64,000 nt of DNA from Paeniglutamicibacter sulfureus (GCF_039535115.1 NZ_BAAAWO010000001.1:620001-684000), one strand, 5' to 3'. Numbered from the stretch's first letter, positions 52,796 through 62,685 are shown. Numbers and translations are program-made. The notes: generated by a model not told the origin, from the sequence alone.

Positions 52796-53890
52796 CTACT
52801 GCCCGCTGGCGTCCGCGGCGGTGTCGCCGTTGGCGTCCACGTCGTCGGCCGGTTCCTGGCCTTCGGGCAGCGAGCCGCGCTGGGTCATCGACTTGGCGTC
52901 CTTGGCGGCGCGGCGCAGTTTGCGGGCGGAGACGCCGCGCTCCCCCAGAGCCTCGTGGTTCCAGGCATCGGGCTCGTCCGAGCGGGTCCAGGTCGCAAGG
53001 TCCTCGGCCGAGTAGGTGTGCTCCTTCACGCGCTTGGCGCCCGGGATGCCCACCGCTCCGTCGGCCAGCCGGCGGCAGGTGATCAGGAAGGCGGTGTGCG
53101 CGACCATGCGGTGGTCCGGGCGCACGGCCAGGCCCTCGACGTGCCAACCGCGGACCATGGTCTCGAAGGACTCGGGCTCGGTGTAGAGGCCGGTGGCGCG
53201 GATCGCCTCGACGGTGCGCGACATCTGCGTCACGGTGGCCACGTAGTTGACCCAGACTCCGCCGGGGGCCAGCACGGTGGAAACCGCGTCGACGCATTCC
53301 CAGGGCGAGAGCATGTCAAGGACCACGCGGTCGACGGAGCCGGGTTCCTCGGTTTCGAGGACCTTCTCCTGGAAGTCCCCGATGGTGATGTCCCAGGCGG
53401 GGTGCGGGCCGCCGAAGACGGTGTCGACGTTGCCGCGGGCGATCTGCGCGAACTCCTCGCGGCGCTCGAAGGAGTGCAGGTAGCCGCCATCGCCCACCGC
53501 ACGTAGCAGCGACATGGACAGGGCACCGGAGCCCACGCCGGCTTCAACCACGCGGGCGCCCGGGTAGATGTCGCCCATCTGGATGATCTGCGCCGCGTCC
53601 TTGGGGTAGACCACGGTGGCGCCGCGCGGCATGGAGAGCACGAAGTCCTTCAGCAGCGGGCGCAACGCCTGGTAGCGGACCTCGTTGGTGTTCTCCACGA
53701 TGGAGCCCTCCGGGGCGCCGATCAGCGCATCGTGGAAGAGGACTCCCTTGTGCGTGTGGAACTCCCCGCCCTCGGTCAGGGTGATGGTGCTGATCCGGCG
53801 CTTCTGGTCGGTGAGCTGGACCCGGTCGCCGGGGCGGAAGGGGCCGCGGCGGCTCTGGGCGCCGTGGGGGGTGGCTGGCATGTCGCTCAT
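52796..53890 (-). CDS. trmI: tRNA (adenine-N1)-methyltransferase TrmI
   Basis: A 364-residue enzyme making m1A58 in tRNA. An N-terminal beta domain (FRPGDRVQLTDQKRR, GGEFHTHKG) precedes the SAM domain with VYPKDAAQIIQMGDIYPGARVVEAGVGSGAL (about 95-125) and VVLDMLSPWE. A disordered acidic C-terminal tail of about 60 residues is unusual but typical for this group. It lies directly upstream of arc, the usual actinobacterial order. Confidence 0.93.
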   Translation of the reverse strand: MSDMPATPHGAQSRRGPFRPGDRVQLTDQKRRISTITLTEGGEFHTHKGVLFHDALIGAPEGSIVENTNEVRYQALRPLLKDFVLSMPRGATVVYPKDAAQIIQMGDIYPGARVVEAGVGSGALSMSLLRAVGDGGYLHSFERREEFAQIARGNVDTVFGGPHPAWDITIGDFQEKVLETEEPGSVDRVVLDMLSPWECVDAVSTVLAPGGVWVNYVATVTQMSRTVEAIRATGLYTEPESFETMVRGWHVEGLAVRPDHRMVAHTAFLITCRRLADGAVGIPGAKRVKEHTYSAEDLATWTRSDEPDAWNHEALGERGVSARKLRRAAKDAKSMTQRGSLPEGQEPADDVDANGDTAADASGQ

Positions 53891-53952
53891 TCTCGGTTCT
53901 GTGTCCTTAGGTCCTGGGATGGTGGTGAAGTGTGGTGACCGGTGAAGCGCGC

Positions 53953-55080
53953 CTAGCGCTGCTTGCCGGTGATGGCCGCGACGATGCGCGCCTGGCTCAG
54001 CAGCCCGACGACGCGGTTGGAGTCATCGATGACCGCGTATTCGCTGCCCTGCAGCGTGGCCAGGTACCCGATCAATGCCCTGCCGTCGGCGTTGGCGCTG
54101 ACCACGGCGCCGGGGTCCAGGGCGCGGGCGGCGGAGAGCGCGGGGGTCTGGGCGAGCACCGCGGCATCGATGGAGTGCAGCGTTGCCTCGTCGATCACCG
54201 CAACGGGGTTGCCGGCCGCATTGACGAGGATGACCCGTCCGCCGCGGCTGGCCAGGCGCGTGGTGACCTCGGCGAGGGTGGAGTCCTGGCGGATCGCGGT
54301 GGCGGGCTCCATCAGTGCGCGCACCGAAACCAGCGGCAGGCGCAGGCGCAGCTTGGCGTGCGTGATGCCCTGCGAGGCCCCGACCCACATGAACCCGCCG
54401 ACCAGGATCGCCACGATCAGGACCTGGAAGTCCAGCGGTTCGTTGCGGGTTAGCGGGACGATGACAAACCAGCCCACGACCAGCACCACCAGCACCCGCC
54501 CGGCCCAGCCGGCGGCGATGGTGCCGCGGTCCTGGGAACCGGTGTAGCGCCAGACGGCCGATTCGACCAGGCGCCCGCCGTCCAGCGGCAGGCCCGGAAG
54601 CACGTTGAAGATCGCCACCAACAGGTTGGCCCAGATCAGGATGTCCCAGAGCAGGAACACGACCCCGGTTGGCTGGATGAGCAGCAGCAACAGGTAGCCT
54701 GCCCCGGCGATCACGAAGTTGGCGGCCGGGCCGGCCATGGCCACCGCGAGCGAGCGGCCCGGAGTGGCGTTGAAGGAGGAGAACTGGGTGTGCCCGCCCC
54801 AGAGGTTCAGGGTGATCCGAGCCCCTGGCCAGCCGAAGGACTTGGCCGTCAGGGCGTGCGCGAGCTCATGGATGAGCACGGAGAAGGCCAGCAGCACCGC
54901 GTAGGTGAAGGCGACCAGGTAGGCGCCGGCCCCCAGGTCGGGACGGGAGCGGGCCACGGTGGGCCCGAAGACCATCACGATCAGGCCGGTGATGATGAAC
55001 CAGGACCAGGCCAGGGACACCGGGACCCCGAAGACCGATCCGAGCGGGATCCCGTCGCGCTTGGTGGCAGGTTCGCTCAT
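53953..55080 (-). CDS. Site-2 protease family (M50) metalloprotease with CBS domains
   Basis: A 375-residue membrane protease. HELAH (about 71-75) binds zinc in the third helix and LPGLPLDGGRL (about 162-172) carries the second metal-binding Asp. Two CBS domains follow (about 250-370). It probably cleaves membrane-embedded substrates with regulation by nucleotides. It overlaps the HAD phosphatase gene by 4 bases and precedes trmI by 62. Confidence 0.93.
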   Translation of the reverse strand: MSEPATKRDGIPLGSVFGVPVSLAWSWFIITGLIVMVFGPTVARSRPDLGAGAYLVAFTYAVLLAFSVLIHELAHALTAKSFGWPGARITLNLWGGHTQFSSFNATPGRSLAVAMAGPAANFVIAGAGYLLLLLIQPTGVVFLLWDILIWANLLVAIFNVLPGLPLDGGRLVESAVWRYTGSQDRGTIAAGWAGRVLVVLVVGWFVIVPLTRNEPLDFQVLIVAILVGGFMWVGASQGITHAKLRLRLPLVSVRALMEPATAIRQDSTLAEVTTRLASRGGRVILVNAAGNPVAVIDEATLHSIDAAVLAQTPALSAARALDPGAVVSANADGRALIGYLATLQGSEYAVIDDSNRVVGLLSQARIVAAITGKQR

Positions 55081-55796
55081 GCGCGCACCCCGATGGACGC
55101 CAGTGCGCCCAGGGATTCGACGTCGAGGCCGGCCAGCGACTCGACGCGCTGCCAGGACGGAGAGTCGGGCACCGGGGCGATGTGCTCAACGAGCACCGCT
55201 ACGATCCCGCTGGCTGCGGCCGAGGCAATGCCGGGGGCGGAATCCTCGATCCCGACCACGCGGGAAGGATCCAGGTCCGGCACCAAGTCCCCGAGCTTCT
55301 CCAGTCCCAGCAGGTACGGGTCGGGGTGCGGCTTGCCGCGGGAAACCATGTCACCGGTGACGCGGAAAGCGAAATATTTCTTTGGCAGCTGATCCAGCAC
55401 GAGGGCGGCCAGCGGTTCCTCGGACATGGTGACAAGTCCGCAGGGGACGTTTGCGCTGTGCAGCGCCTCCAGCAGTTCGAGGGCGCCGGGGCGCCAGTCG
55501 ACGCGGCGGGCCACCCCGGCCAGGACCTCGGCGGTGAGCCTGTCGATGATCTCGCGCTCGGGCAACTCGACGCCCGCGCGCTGCAGCGCGGCGGCGGCGT
55601 CGGGCAAGGCGTTTCCTACCAGTCCCAAGGCCTGGGTCTCGCTCCACCGGCCGCCGAATTCGGCCACCAGAGCCGCCTCGGCGGCCATCCAGTAGGGTTC
55701 GGTGTCAAGCAGGGTTCCGTCCATGTCCCACAAGACTCCCTGGATCCGGGAGTTCACGGGGCGCGCGGGCATGGGGTCGGGATTCTGGGTTGGCAT
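55077..55796 (-). CDS. HAD-family phosphatase (beta-phosphoglucomutase-like)
   Basis: A 239-residue HAD hydrolase. Motif I is LWDMDGTLLDTE (about 22-33), motif II the Thr in LVTMSEE (about 121), motif III the Lys in RGKPHPDPYL (about 154) and motif IV GIEDSAPGI (about 182-190). The substrate is unknown; it could be a sugar phosphate. It is the first gene of the transcript leading to the M50 protease. Confidence 0.92.
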   Translation of the reverse strand: MPTQNPDPMPARPVNSRIQGVLWDMDGTLLDTEPYWMAAEAALVAEFGGRWSETQALGLVGNALPDAAAALQRAGVELPEREIIDRLTAEVLAGVARRVDWRPGALELLEALHSANVPCGLVTMSEEPLAALVLDQLPKKYFAFRVTGDMVSRGKPHPDPYLLGLEKLGDLVPDLDPSRVVGIEDSAPGIASAAASGIVAVLVEHIAPVPDSPSWQRVESLAGLDVESLGALASIGVRA

Positions 55797-55857
55797 GTCC
55801 CAATTCTAGTGGGTGCGCACTTGCCCCGGCGACCGGTGCGCGCGCTAGGGTGAGGAT

Positions 55858-56820
55858 GTGAGCGAAGATATGAATGATCCAGTGACACTTTCCTCCCTGG
55901 TGGCCGCCTCCACGATTCCCGGGCCCGTGCGCCCGGCCATCATGGTGGTCGCCTTCGAGGGATGGAACGATGCCGGTGACGCCGCCAGTTCGGCGATCAA
56001 GGACATCAAGGCGGCCACCGGCGCCGTGAAGGTCGCTGGCATCGGCGACGACGACTACTACGATTACCAGTTCTCCCGCCCGCAGGTGCGCCGCAACGGC
56101 GCCGGCAAGCGCGTCGTCAAGTGGCCGACCACCCGCATCTACCGCGCATCGCTGCCCGAATCCCCGGTGGACCTGCTGTTGGTGCGCGGCGTGGAGCCCA
56201 CGTACCGGTGGAAGGCCTTCATCACAGAGATCCTCACGCGCGCCGAGGAGGAAAACGTGCAGGGCGTGATGGCGCTGGGTTCGCTGTTGGCCGATGTGCC
56301 GCACACCCGGCCGATCCAGGCGGCGGTCTCTTCCGACGACCCGAAGGTCTGCGAGGCCCTGGGTGCCCTGCCCGGCAGCTATGAGGGCCCCACCGGCATC
56401 CTGGGGGTGCTGGCGCAATTCTCCGAGGCCGCGGGGCTGCCCACGCTCTCGATCTGGGCGGCGGTTCCGCACTATGTTGCGCAGCCGCCCTCTCCCAAGG
56501 CGCAACTGGCCATCCTGCACCGGGTGGAGGAGCTTCTGCCGCTGGCCCTGGACCTGCATGAACTCGGCGAGGACGCACTGGCGTGGGAGCGCGGGGTAGA
56601 CGCGTTGGCCACCGGGGACGCGGACATCGCCGCCTACGTGCAACAGCTGGAGCAGGCACAGGACGAGACCGAGCTGCCCGAGGCCACCGGCGAGGCGATC
56701 GCCCGCGAGTTCGAGCGTTACCTCAAACGCAGGCACCGCCCCGGTGCGCCGGGGGAAGAAGGTCCCGGCACACCGGGAACCGGCGGCCAGGCCCCCGACA
56801 CGCCCGGGTCCAGCGACTGA
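55858..56820 (+). CDS. PAC2-family protein
   Basis: A 320-residue protein of the PAC2 (proteasome assembly chaperone 2-like) superfamily: VVAFEGWNDAGDAASSAIKDI (about 30-50), GVEPTYRWKAFITEIL (about 110-125) and PSYEGPTGILGVLAQ-type sequence near 180 are characteristic. A Pro/Gly-rich tail ends it. The GTG at 55858 has AGGGTGAGG upstream; ATG 55870 is an alternative. It diverges from the proteasome locus. The actinobacterial proteins have no proven role in proteasome assembly. Confidence 0.9.
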   Translation: MSEDMNDPVTLSSLVAASTIPGPVRPAIMVVAFEGWNDAGDAASSAIKDIKAATGAVKVAGIGDDDYYDYQFSRPQVRRNGAGKRVVKWPTTRIYRASLPESPVDLLLVRGVEPTYRWKAFITEILTRAEEENVQGVMALGSLLADVPHTRPIQAAVSSDDPKVCEALGALPGSYEGPTGILGVLAQFSEAAGLPTLSIWAAVPHYVAQPPSPKAQLAILHRVEELLPLALDLHELGEDALAWERGVDALATGDADIAAYVQQLEQAQDETELPEATGEAIAREFERYLKRRHRPGAPGEEGPGTPGTGGQAPDTPGSSD

Positions 56821-56841
56821 CAGCCAGGCGCTTCAACACCA

Positions 56842-56897
56842 ACGCGTCCCCCCGCCCGGCCCCCGCAGGGGGGACAGGGCGGGGGGACGCGTTTTTT
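56842..56897 (+). terminator. Rho-independent terminator after the PAC2 gene
   Basis: ACGCGTCCCCCCGCCC (56842-56857) pairs with GGGCGGGGGGACGCGT (56877-56892), followed by a T tract. It also faces mshC from its 3' side. Confidence 0.9.
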
Positions 56898-56929
56898 CAT
56901 CATGCGGCCGTTGTCCGGCGGACGGGGAC

Positions 56930-58207
56930 CTAGGAGATCTTGAGTCCCAGCAGTGCATCGAGCGCATCGGCGAGCAGCTGCCCGCCGGCCTCTTGCGAGC
57001 CGTCGTCCTCCGCCGGTTCCTGGGCGCCGAAGGCATCGAGCACGGACAGGGCCGCGGGGGCGTCCAGGTCGTTGGCCAGCTTGGAACGGATGCGGGTGAC
57101 CACGGCCGTGGCCTCGGTGAGTGTGGTGGAGCCGATGCGCTTGCGCCAGCGGGCCACCCGGTCCTGGGCCTGGGTGAGCAGTTCATCGGTCCAGAACCAG
57201 TCGCTGCGGTAGTGCTGGCCCAGCAACACCGTGCGGATGGCCACCGGGTCCACGCCGGCGGCACGCAGCTGGGAAACCAACACCAGGTTGCCCAGGGACT
57301 TGCTCATCTTTTCGCCGTGCAGGCCCACCATGCCGGTGTGCACGTAGGACTGTGCCAGCGCCTTGCCGTCCAGCGCGGCCGCGTGACCGGCGGAGAACTC
57401 GTGGTGCGGGAAGATCAGGTCCGATCCCCCGCCCTGCACGGTGAAGGGGGCGGGCAGGAAGCGCCGGGCGATGACCGAACACTCGATGTGCCAGCCCGGG
57501 CGCCCGGCGCCCAGCGAGGCGCCGTCCCATTCCGGCTCCCCGGCGCGGGCCACGCGCCAGAGCAGCGGGTCAAGGGCGTCGCGCTTGCCCGGCCGTTCCG
57601 GGTCTCCGCCGCGCTCGGCGAAGAAGCCGAGCATGGTCTCGCGGTCATAGCCGCTCACGGTGCCCAGTTCCCAGGCGTCGGAGGCCGCGGCGGCGGCGTC
57701 GAAGTAGATGTCCCCGTCCGGCTCGCCGTTTTCGCCCGGCACCGCGTAAGCCAGGTCCTTGGCGACGAGTTCCTCCACGAGCGGGACCAGCCAGGTGATG
57801 GATTCCACTGCGCCGATGTAGTGCTCGGGCGGGATCACGTTCAGTGCTTCCATGTCGGCACGGAACAGGTCGGTCTGCTCCTTGGCCAGCACCTGCCAGT
57901 CCATGCCGGTCGCCGCGGCGCGCTCCAGCAGCGGATCGTCGATGTCGGTGACGTTCTGCACGTAGGTGACCTCACGCCCGGCATCGCGCCAGGTGCGCTG
58001 CAGCAGGTCGAAGGCGACGTAGGTGGCGGCGTGCCCCATGTGGGTGGCGTCGTAGGGGGTGATGCCGCAGACGTAGATGCTCGCCGGCGCGTTGGACTGC
58101 TCTGCCGGGGCGGTGTCCCTCAGCCGGCCGGTGGCGGTGTCGTGCACCTCAAGGATCGGTGCGTTTCCCGGGACATGCGGGACGGTGGGCGCGGACCATG
58201 CAAGCAC
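56930..58207 (-). CDS. mshC: Cysteine--GlcN-inositol ligase MshC (mycothiol synthesis)
   Basis: A 425-residue homologue of cysteinyl-tRNA synthetase. It joins cysteine to glucosaminyl-inositol in mycothiol synthesis. [19 protein letters not shown] (about 46-64) holds the zinc Cys and the HxGH motif, [13 protein letters not shown] (about 228-240) the second metal site, and MSKSLGN (about 298-304) the KMSKS-type loop. It lacks the tRNA-binding C-terminal domain of CysS. GTG start at 58207 with AGAAAGGA upstream. Confidence 0.95.
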   Translation of the reverse strand: MLAWSAPTVPHVPGNAPILEVHDTATGRLRDTAPAEQSNAPASIYVCGITPYDATHMGHAATYVAFDLLQRTWRDAGREVTYVQNVTDIDDPLLERAAATGMDWQVLAKEQTDLFRADMEALNVIPPEHYIGAVESITWLVPLVEELVAKDLAYAVPGENGEPDGDIYFDAAAAASDAWELGTVSGYDRETMLGFFAERGGDPERPGKRDALDPLLWRVARAGEPEWDGASLGAGRPGWHIECSVIARRFLPAPFTVQGGGSDLIFPHHEFSAGHAAALDGKALAQSYVHTGMVGLHGEKMSKSLGNLVLVSQLRAAGVDPVAIRTVLLGQHYRSDWFWTDELLTQAQDRVARWRKRIGSTTLTEATAVVTRIRSKLANDLDAPAALSVLDAFGAQEPAEDDGSQEAGGQLLADALDALLGLKIS

Positions 58208-58317
58208 GGGGCGTCCTTTCTCTTAGGTTTTTGCCCGAACGTGGCCGGGCGCAATGCAGTTACTTGGAACAAGTCCACGGGCCCGGCGGTTATTCCGGGT
58301 TTCGGGGTCCGATTTTG

Positions 58318-59142
58318 CTAGGCGTTGATCACACCGAAGCCCAGCAGCAGGTACAGGGCCAGGCCCAGGGCCACGCGGTACCAGACGAAAAGGCTGTAGC
58401 TGTGCGAGGAAACGTACTTGAGGAACCAACCCACGATGACGAACCCGACCACGAAGGCGATGAGCGTGGCCAGGCCGGTCTGCGGCAGCGAGTACACGCC
58501 GGGTTCGTTGAAGGACTTGGCCAGCTTGTACAACCCGGAGGCGAAGACCGCGGGGATGGCCAGCAGGAACGAATAGCGGGCGGCGGCACCGCGGGTGTAG
58601 CCCATGAACAGCCCGGCGGTGATGGTTCCGCCGGAGCGCGATACCCCGGGGATCAGGGCCAGCGCCTGGGCGAAGCCGAAGAGGATGCCGTGCTTGGGGG
58701 TCAACGCGGTGAGCTCGCGGTTCTGCTTGCCGTAGTAGTCGGCAACCGCCAGGATCAGTCCGAAGACCACCAGGGTGGTCGCCACGATCCACAGCGAGCG
58801 GAAGGAGGTGTCGATCTGTTCCTCGAAGAGCAGGCCCAGCACCGCGATCGGGATGGAGCCGATGATGATCAGCCAGCCCATTTTTGCGTCGGGGTCGCTG
58901 TGCGGCACCCGGCCGCGCAGCGCATTGAACCAGGCGCCGACGATCCGCACGATGTCCTTCCAGAAGAACACCAGCACCGCGGTTTCGGTGCCCAGCTGCG
59001 TGATCGCGGTGAACGCCGCACCGGGGTCGGACGCATTGGGCAGCAACTCCCCCACGATGCGCAAGTGGGCGCTGGAGGAGATGGGGAGAAATTCTGTCAG
59101 ACCCTGGATCAGCCCTAGGAAGGCCGCTTCAAACCAATTCAC
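58318..59142 (-). CDS. uppP: Undecaprenyl-diphosphate phosphatase UppP
   Basis: A 274-residue membrane protein recycling the lipid carrier for cell-wall synthesis. [14 protein letters not shown] (about 14-27) and [10 protein letters not shown] (about 163-172) are the catalytic motifs. About eight hydrophobic helices. It also confers bacitracin tolerance in relatives. Confidence 0.95.
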   Translation of the reverse strand: MNWFEAAFLGLIQGLTEFLPISSSAHLRIVGELLPNASDPGAAFTAITQLGTETAVLVFFWKDIVRIVGAWFNALRGRVPHSDPDAKMGWLIIIGSIPIAVLGLLFEEQIDTSFRSLWIVATTLVVFGLILAVADYYGKQNRELTALTPKHGILFGFAQALALIPGVSRSGGTITAGLFMGYTRGAAARYSFLLAIPAVFASGLYKLAKSFNEPGVYSLPQTGLATLIAFVVGFVIVGWFLKYVSSHSYSLFVWYRVALGLALYLLLGFGVINA

Positions 59143-59239
59143 GTACCGACACTACTTCACCAAGGCACGCCAAGGCCCATTGGCGCTCCATGATGAGTCG
59201 AACTTAATACTGTGGTCGGAGTCGCTATGGCCGGCCTGG

Positions 59240-59497
59240 CTACGTGGTGACGGGTTCCCCCTGGCTGTCTTCGTCGTACGGATCGTCGTCGTCGCTTTCC
59301 TCCACCACGCTCAGCGGGAGGAACTCCTCGTAGGACTCGTAGAGTGCGTCCTCGTACTCCTCAAAGGCATCGGCCACGGCCAGGAATGCCGAGCTGATCG
59401 AGGCGTCCTGGGCGCCGCGTTTTGCAGCCACGGCCGAAAGGTGTTCTTCGAGGCAACCGATCAATACACTGAGGGCAACACGCGGGTCTGTACTCAT
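59240..59497 (-). CDS. Small acidic conserved protein
   Basis: An 85-residue protein, helical in the first 60 residues, with an acidic tail (EESDDDDPYDEDSQ, about 66-79). No domain is recognised. The start at ATG 59497 is favoured because upstream sequence overlaps the divergent DUF5703 gene. Its compact spacing to a divergent gene suggests a real, possibly leaderless, transcript. Confidence 0.6.
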   Translation of the reverse strand: MSTDPRVALSVLIGCLEEHLSAVAAKRGAQDASISSAFLAVADAFEEYEDALYESYEEFLPLSVVEESDDDDPYDEDSQGEPVTT

Positions 59498-59500
59498 GTG

Positions 59501-59529
59501 TTCGACGTTACAGGCACAAGCCACACTAT
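59501..59529 (+). promoter_or_regulatory. Putative promoter giving a leaderless DUF5703 message
   Basis: TTCGAC (59501-59506) and CACTAT (59524-59529) are 17 bases apart. Transcription would begin near 59536-59540, at the ATG. Confidence 0.4.
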
Positions 59530-59539
59530 GGACAGGGTC

Positions 59540-59794
59540 ATGATCGAAAAGAAAATCCCCGTAGCCCGACCCCGGGACCAGATGCCCGGAGACCCCGAGC
59601 ACCTCTTCGAATACCTGGTGATTGCGGCGCTGCCGGGCGAACATCGCTCGGTGGCACGCGCAGCCCTGCGCGAGCATTCGGAGTACGGCAAGTGGGAATT
59701 GGTGCGCACCTGCCTCTACGAGGGCGGAGGCCAAAAGTACTGGATGCGACGACGGGTCATGCGCGTCAAGCCCACGCTGAACATCCGCGGCTGA
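59540..59794 (+). CDS. DUF5703-family protein
   Basis: An 84-residue protein with EHLFEYLVIAALPGEHRSVARAALREHSEYGKWELVRTCLYEGG in pieces typical of DUF5703, and a basic RRRVMRVKPT end. I prefer ATG 59540, which falls at the expected transcription start; ATG 59528 is 4 codons earlier. Function unknown. Confidence 0.78.
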   Translation: MIEKKIPVARPRDQMPGDPEHLFEYLVIAALPGEHRSVARAALREHSEYGKWELVRTCLYEGGGQKYWMRRRVMRVKPTLNIRG

Positions 59795-59825
59795 AGCACG
59801 CGGCACCCAGGTTGCACCGGCTGCC

Positions 59826-60983
59826 TTACTCCTTGACCGGGCCCAGCAGCCAGGAAGCCACGGTGGAGTGCGCCGATTCGGCATCCGAGGGGTGATACAG
59901 GCTGGCCAGGGCGTCGCGATAGAGCCGTTCGAGCTCGGAGCCGCGGAAGTACTGCCCGCCCCCGGAGACCTTGGCGGCGATGTCGATGCAGGAGCGGGCG
60001 GCGTCCCCGGCCTGGGTGCGCAGCGTGACCAGCCGCGGGAACCAGGATCCCCCGTGGTCCACCCGGTCGTCGAGGTCGCGCGTGGTCATCCGCAGCATCG
60101 CGTCGAGCTTCAGGACGTGCATGCCCGCATCGGCGACCTGCCACCTGATGTCGGGGTCCTGGTCGTAGGTCCGTCCGCCGAATTTCAGCGAGCTGCGCTT
60201 GGCCGGGTTTGCCGCCGCCAGCTCCATGCCGCGCTCGGCCAGCCCTATATAGACCGAGGCGGTCAGTGAGAGGAACGAGGCGAAGATGCCGAACACCAGC
60301 AGGTCCGGCACCGGTCCGACGGGCAGCTTGGTGTGGATGTGTTCGGCCGAAACCCGGGCACCAGTCAGCACGGTGGAGTTCGACTGGGTGGCGCGCATGC
60401 CCAGGGTGTTCCAGTTCTGCGGGATCTCGATGCCGGTGGCGTCCCGGTGCAGGAAGCCGTGGACCAACTGTCCCTGTCCGGTTCCCTCGTGCTTGCCGAA
60501 GACCCCGAGCCGCGTCCACACCGGAGCCAGCGAGGTGAAGACCTTGGTCCCGGTGAAGGAGTACGATCCGTCGGCGTCGGGCACCGCCCGGGTCACGGAG
60601 TCGAAGAGGACCTCGTCGTTCCCGGCCTCTGACACGCCAAAGGCCATGACCTCCCCCGCCTGCACCCAGTCCAGGACCATGTCCAGGCGGTCATCCCCGC
60701 GGGCGGCGAGCAGCGTCGCAACGCCCGTCCAGACCAGGTGCATGTTCACCGCCAGAGCCGTGGCAGGTGCGTAGCTGCCGAGCAGACGCTGGGCGGCCGT
60801 CATTCTTTCCATGCCCCAGCCGAAGCCGCCACGGGCTTCCGGGAGCATGGCCCGGAGGTAGCCGACGTCGGTGAGCTCGGCGAAGTCCTCGGCGCAGAAG
60901 GCGTTCTCGGCATCGTAGCCGGCGGCCCGTGCCCGAAACCGGTCGAGCATCTCGGTGCCGAGCACCTCGTTGATGGTTTTCAC
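59826..60983 (-). CDS. Acyl-CoA dehydrogenase family protein
   Basis: A 385-residue flavoprotein. MAFGVSEAGNDEVLFDSVTR (about 114-133) and FTGTKVFTSLAPVW (about 143-156) match the FAD-binding middle domain. The C-terminal helical domain has SGGGQYFRGSELERLYRDAL (about 340-360). The usual catalytic Glu is not at an obvious position, so it may be a flavin-dependent monooxygenase-like or unusual dehydrogenase. Substrate unknown. It is 62 bases downstream of the M20 peptidase gene. Confidence 0.88.
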   Translation of the reverse strand: MKTINEVLGTEMLDRFRARAAGYDAENAFCAEDFAELTDVGYLRAMLPEARGGFGWGMERMTAAQRLLGSYAPATALAVNMHLVWTGVATLLAARGDDRLDMVLDWVQAGEVMAFGVSEAGNDEVLFDSVTRAVPDADGSYSFTGTKVFTSLAPVWTRLGVFGKHEGTGQGQLVHGFLHRDATGIEIPQNWNTLGMRATQSNSTVLTGARVSAEHIHTKLPVGPVPDLLVFGIFASFLSLTASVYIGLAERGMELAAANPAKRSSLKFGGRTYDQDPDIRWQVADAGMHVLKLDAMLRMTTRDLDDRVDHGGSWFPRLVTLRTQAGDAARSCIDIAAKVSGGGQYFRGSELERLYRDALASLYHPSDAESAHSTVASWLLGPVKE

Positions 60984-61045
60984 TCGTGGGTTCTTCGCTT
61001 TCCGTTCGGGTCATGGTGGTGCTTCGGGGGCATATTGCGCTGTTG

Positions 61046-62371
61046 TCAGTAGGTGGTCAGCAGGTCGCGCAACACCCGGGTGCCGAACTTCAGCGAATCG
61101 ACCGGGACCCGCTCGTCGACGCCGTGGAACATGCCGGTGAAGTCCAGTTCCGCCGGCAGGCGCAGCGGGGCGAATCCGTAGCCGGTGATGCCCAGGCGGG
61201 ACAGTGCCTTGTTGTCGGTGCCGCCGGAGAGCATGTACGGAAGCACCACTGCCTCCGGGTCCTCGCGCCCCAGCGACGCCACCATGGAATCGACGAGGTT
61301 CCCGGCGAATGGCACCTCCAAGGCGCGGTCAAGGTGCAGCGCGCTGAGCTCGACGTCCGGCCCGGCCAGGGTGCGCAGCGTCTCCATGACCAGTTCGTGC
61401 TGGCCCGGCAAGGTGCGGACATCCAGCAGCGCCTCGGCGGCCCCGGGAATCACGTTGTGCTTGTAGCCGGCGGAGAGCACCGTGGGGTTGGCCGTGTTCT
61501 GCAGGGTGGCGCCGACAAAGCGCGCCACGTTTCCCAGCTCAGCCAGCAGCACCTGCGGGTTGTCGTCGGTGAATTCGATCCCCGTCATCTCCGAGACGCC
61601 CTGAAGGAAGGCGCGCGTGGTGTCGGTGTAGGAGATCGGCCAGTCGTGCTCGCCGATGCGGGTGATGGCGGCGGCCAGCCGGGTCACCGCGTTCTCATCG
61701 TTGATTTGGGATCCGTGCCCGGCGCGTCCCGCGGCGGTGAGCTTGAGCCAGGCGATGCCCTTTTCGGCTGTCTGCAGCAGGTAGGCACGCTTGCCGTCGA
61801 TGGTGGCGGAGAAGCCGCCGACCTCGCTAATGGCCTCGGTGGCGCCCTCGAAGAGCTCGGGGTGGTTATCGACCATCCAGCGCGCCCCGTAGTCACCGCC
61901 CGCTTCCTCGTCGGCGAAGAACGCGAAGATAAGATCGCGGCGCGGACGGGTGCCGGTGCGCTGCATCTCGCGCATCACCGCGAGGATCATCGCGTCCATG
62001 TCCTTCATGTCCACGGCCCCGCGGCCCCAGATCATTCCGTCCTTGATCTCGGCGCCGAAGGGATCCACCGACCATTCGTCCTTGAACGCCGGCACCACGT
62101 CCAGGTGGCCGTGGACGATCAGGGCGGGCAGCGACCTGTCGGTGCCTTCGATGCGGGTGACGACGTTGGCGCGGCCCTGGGCGGATTCCAGCACCGTGGC
62201 CTCGAGTCCAACCTCGGCGATGAGTTCGGCCACGTATTCGGCGGCCTTGCGCTCCCCCGCGCCCTCGTTGTTGCCGTAGTTGGTGGTGTCGATCCGGATC
62301 AGTGCCTGGCAGATGCCGGCAACCTCATCCTCGGCGACGACGGTGACCGGGGCATTCTGCGCAGCTGACAT
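61046..62371 (-). CDS. M20-family metallopeptidase
   Basis: A 441-residue zinc hydrolase. Metal ligands are in VHGHLDVVP (about 85-93), GAVDMKDMDA (about 118-127), DEEAGGDYGA (about 153-162) and a C-terminal His in GMFHGVDERVP (about 412). The dimerisation domain lies about 195-325. Members include peptidases and deacylases such as carboxypeptidase PM20D1-like enzymes; substrate not determined. Confidence 0.92.
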   Translation of the reverse strand: MSAAQNAPVTVVAEDEVAGICQALIRIDTTNYGNNEGAGERKAAEYVAELIAEVGLEATVLESAQGRANVVTRIEGTDRSLPALIVHGHLDVVPAFKDEWSVDPFGAEIKDGMIWGRGAVDMKDMDAMILAVMREMQRTGTRPRRDLIFAFFADEEAGGDYGARWMVDNHPELFEGATEAISEVGGFSATIDGKRAYLLQTAEKGIAWLKLTAAGRAGHGSQINDENAVTRLAAAITRIGEHDWPISYTDTTRAFLQGVSEMTGIEFTDDNPQVLLAELGNVARFVGATLQNTANPTVLSAGYKHNVIPGAAEALLDVRTLPGQHELVMETLRTLAGPDVELSALHLDRALEVPFAGNLVDSMVASLGREDPEAVVLPYMLSGGTDNKALSRLGITGYGFAPLRLPAELDFTGMFHGVDERVPVDSLKFGTRVLRDLLTTY

Positions 62372-62495
62372 GGGGGAATCCTTCTGCCTCTCGTGGTGGT
62401 GGGTCGATCTGCCTCCACCCTATCGAGGTATGTGTTCAAGGCGCGAGGGGCTGCGATAGGCCCCGTGTCGAGGCCCGTTTTCCTCCGGGTACGAG

Positions 62496-62531
62496 AAAAC
62501 CCCCGACCTGACTTTCGTCTGGTCGGGGGTT
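62496..62531 (-). terminator. Terminator downstream of tRNA-Leu
   Basis: On the minus strand AACCCCCGACC and GGTCGGGGGTT form a stem around a GAC-GAAA-GTC loop, followed by TTTC. It begins 6 bases after the tRNA. Confidence 0.85.
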
Positions 62532-62537
62532 GATCCG

Positions 62538-62620
62538 TGCGAAGGAGGGGACTTGAACCCCCACCCACTTACGTGGACTAGCACCTCAAGCTAGCGCGTC
62601 TACCATTCCGCCACCCTCGC
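62538..62620 (-). tRNA. tRNA-Leu (anticodon GAG)
   Basis: An 83-base leucine tRNA with a long variable arm. The acceptor GCGAGGG pairs with CCTTCGC (one G-T pair), and A is the discriminator. The anticodon stem-loop is CTAGC-TTGAGGT-GCTAG with GAG in the anticodon. The T arm contains GGTTCAAGTCC. CCA is not encoded. Confidence 0.95.
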
Positions 62621-62685
62621 TGGTGGCCGCTGCACCGGAAGAAGTTCGTGAAGAACTTTGTTTCCGTTGTCCGCGGCGAGATAAG

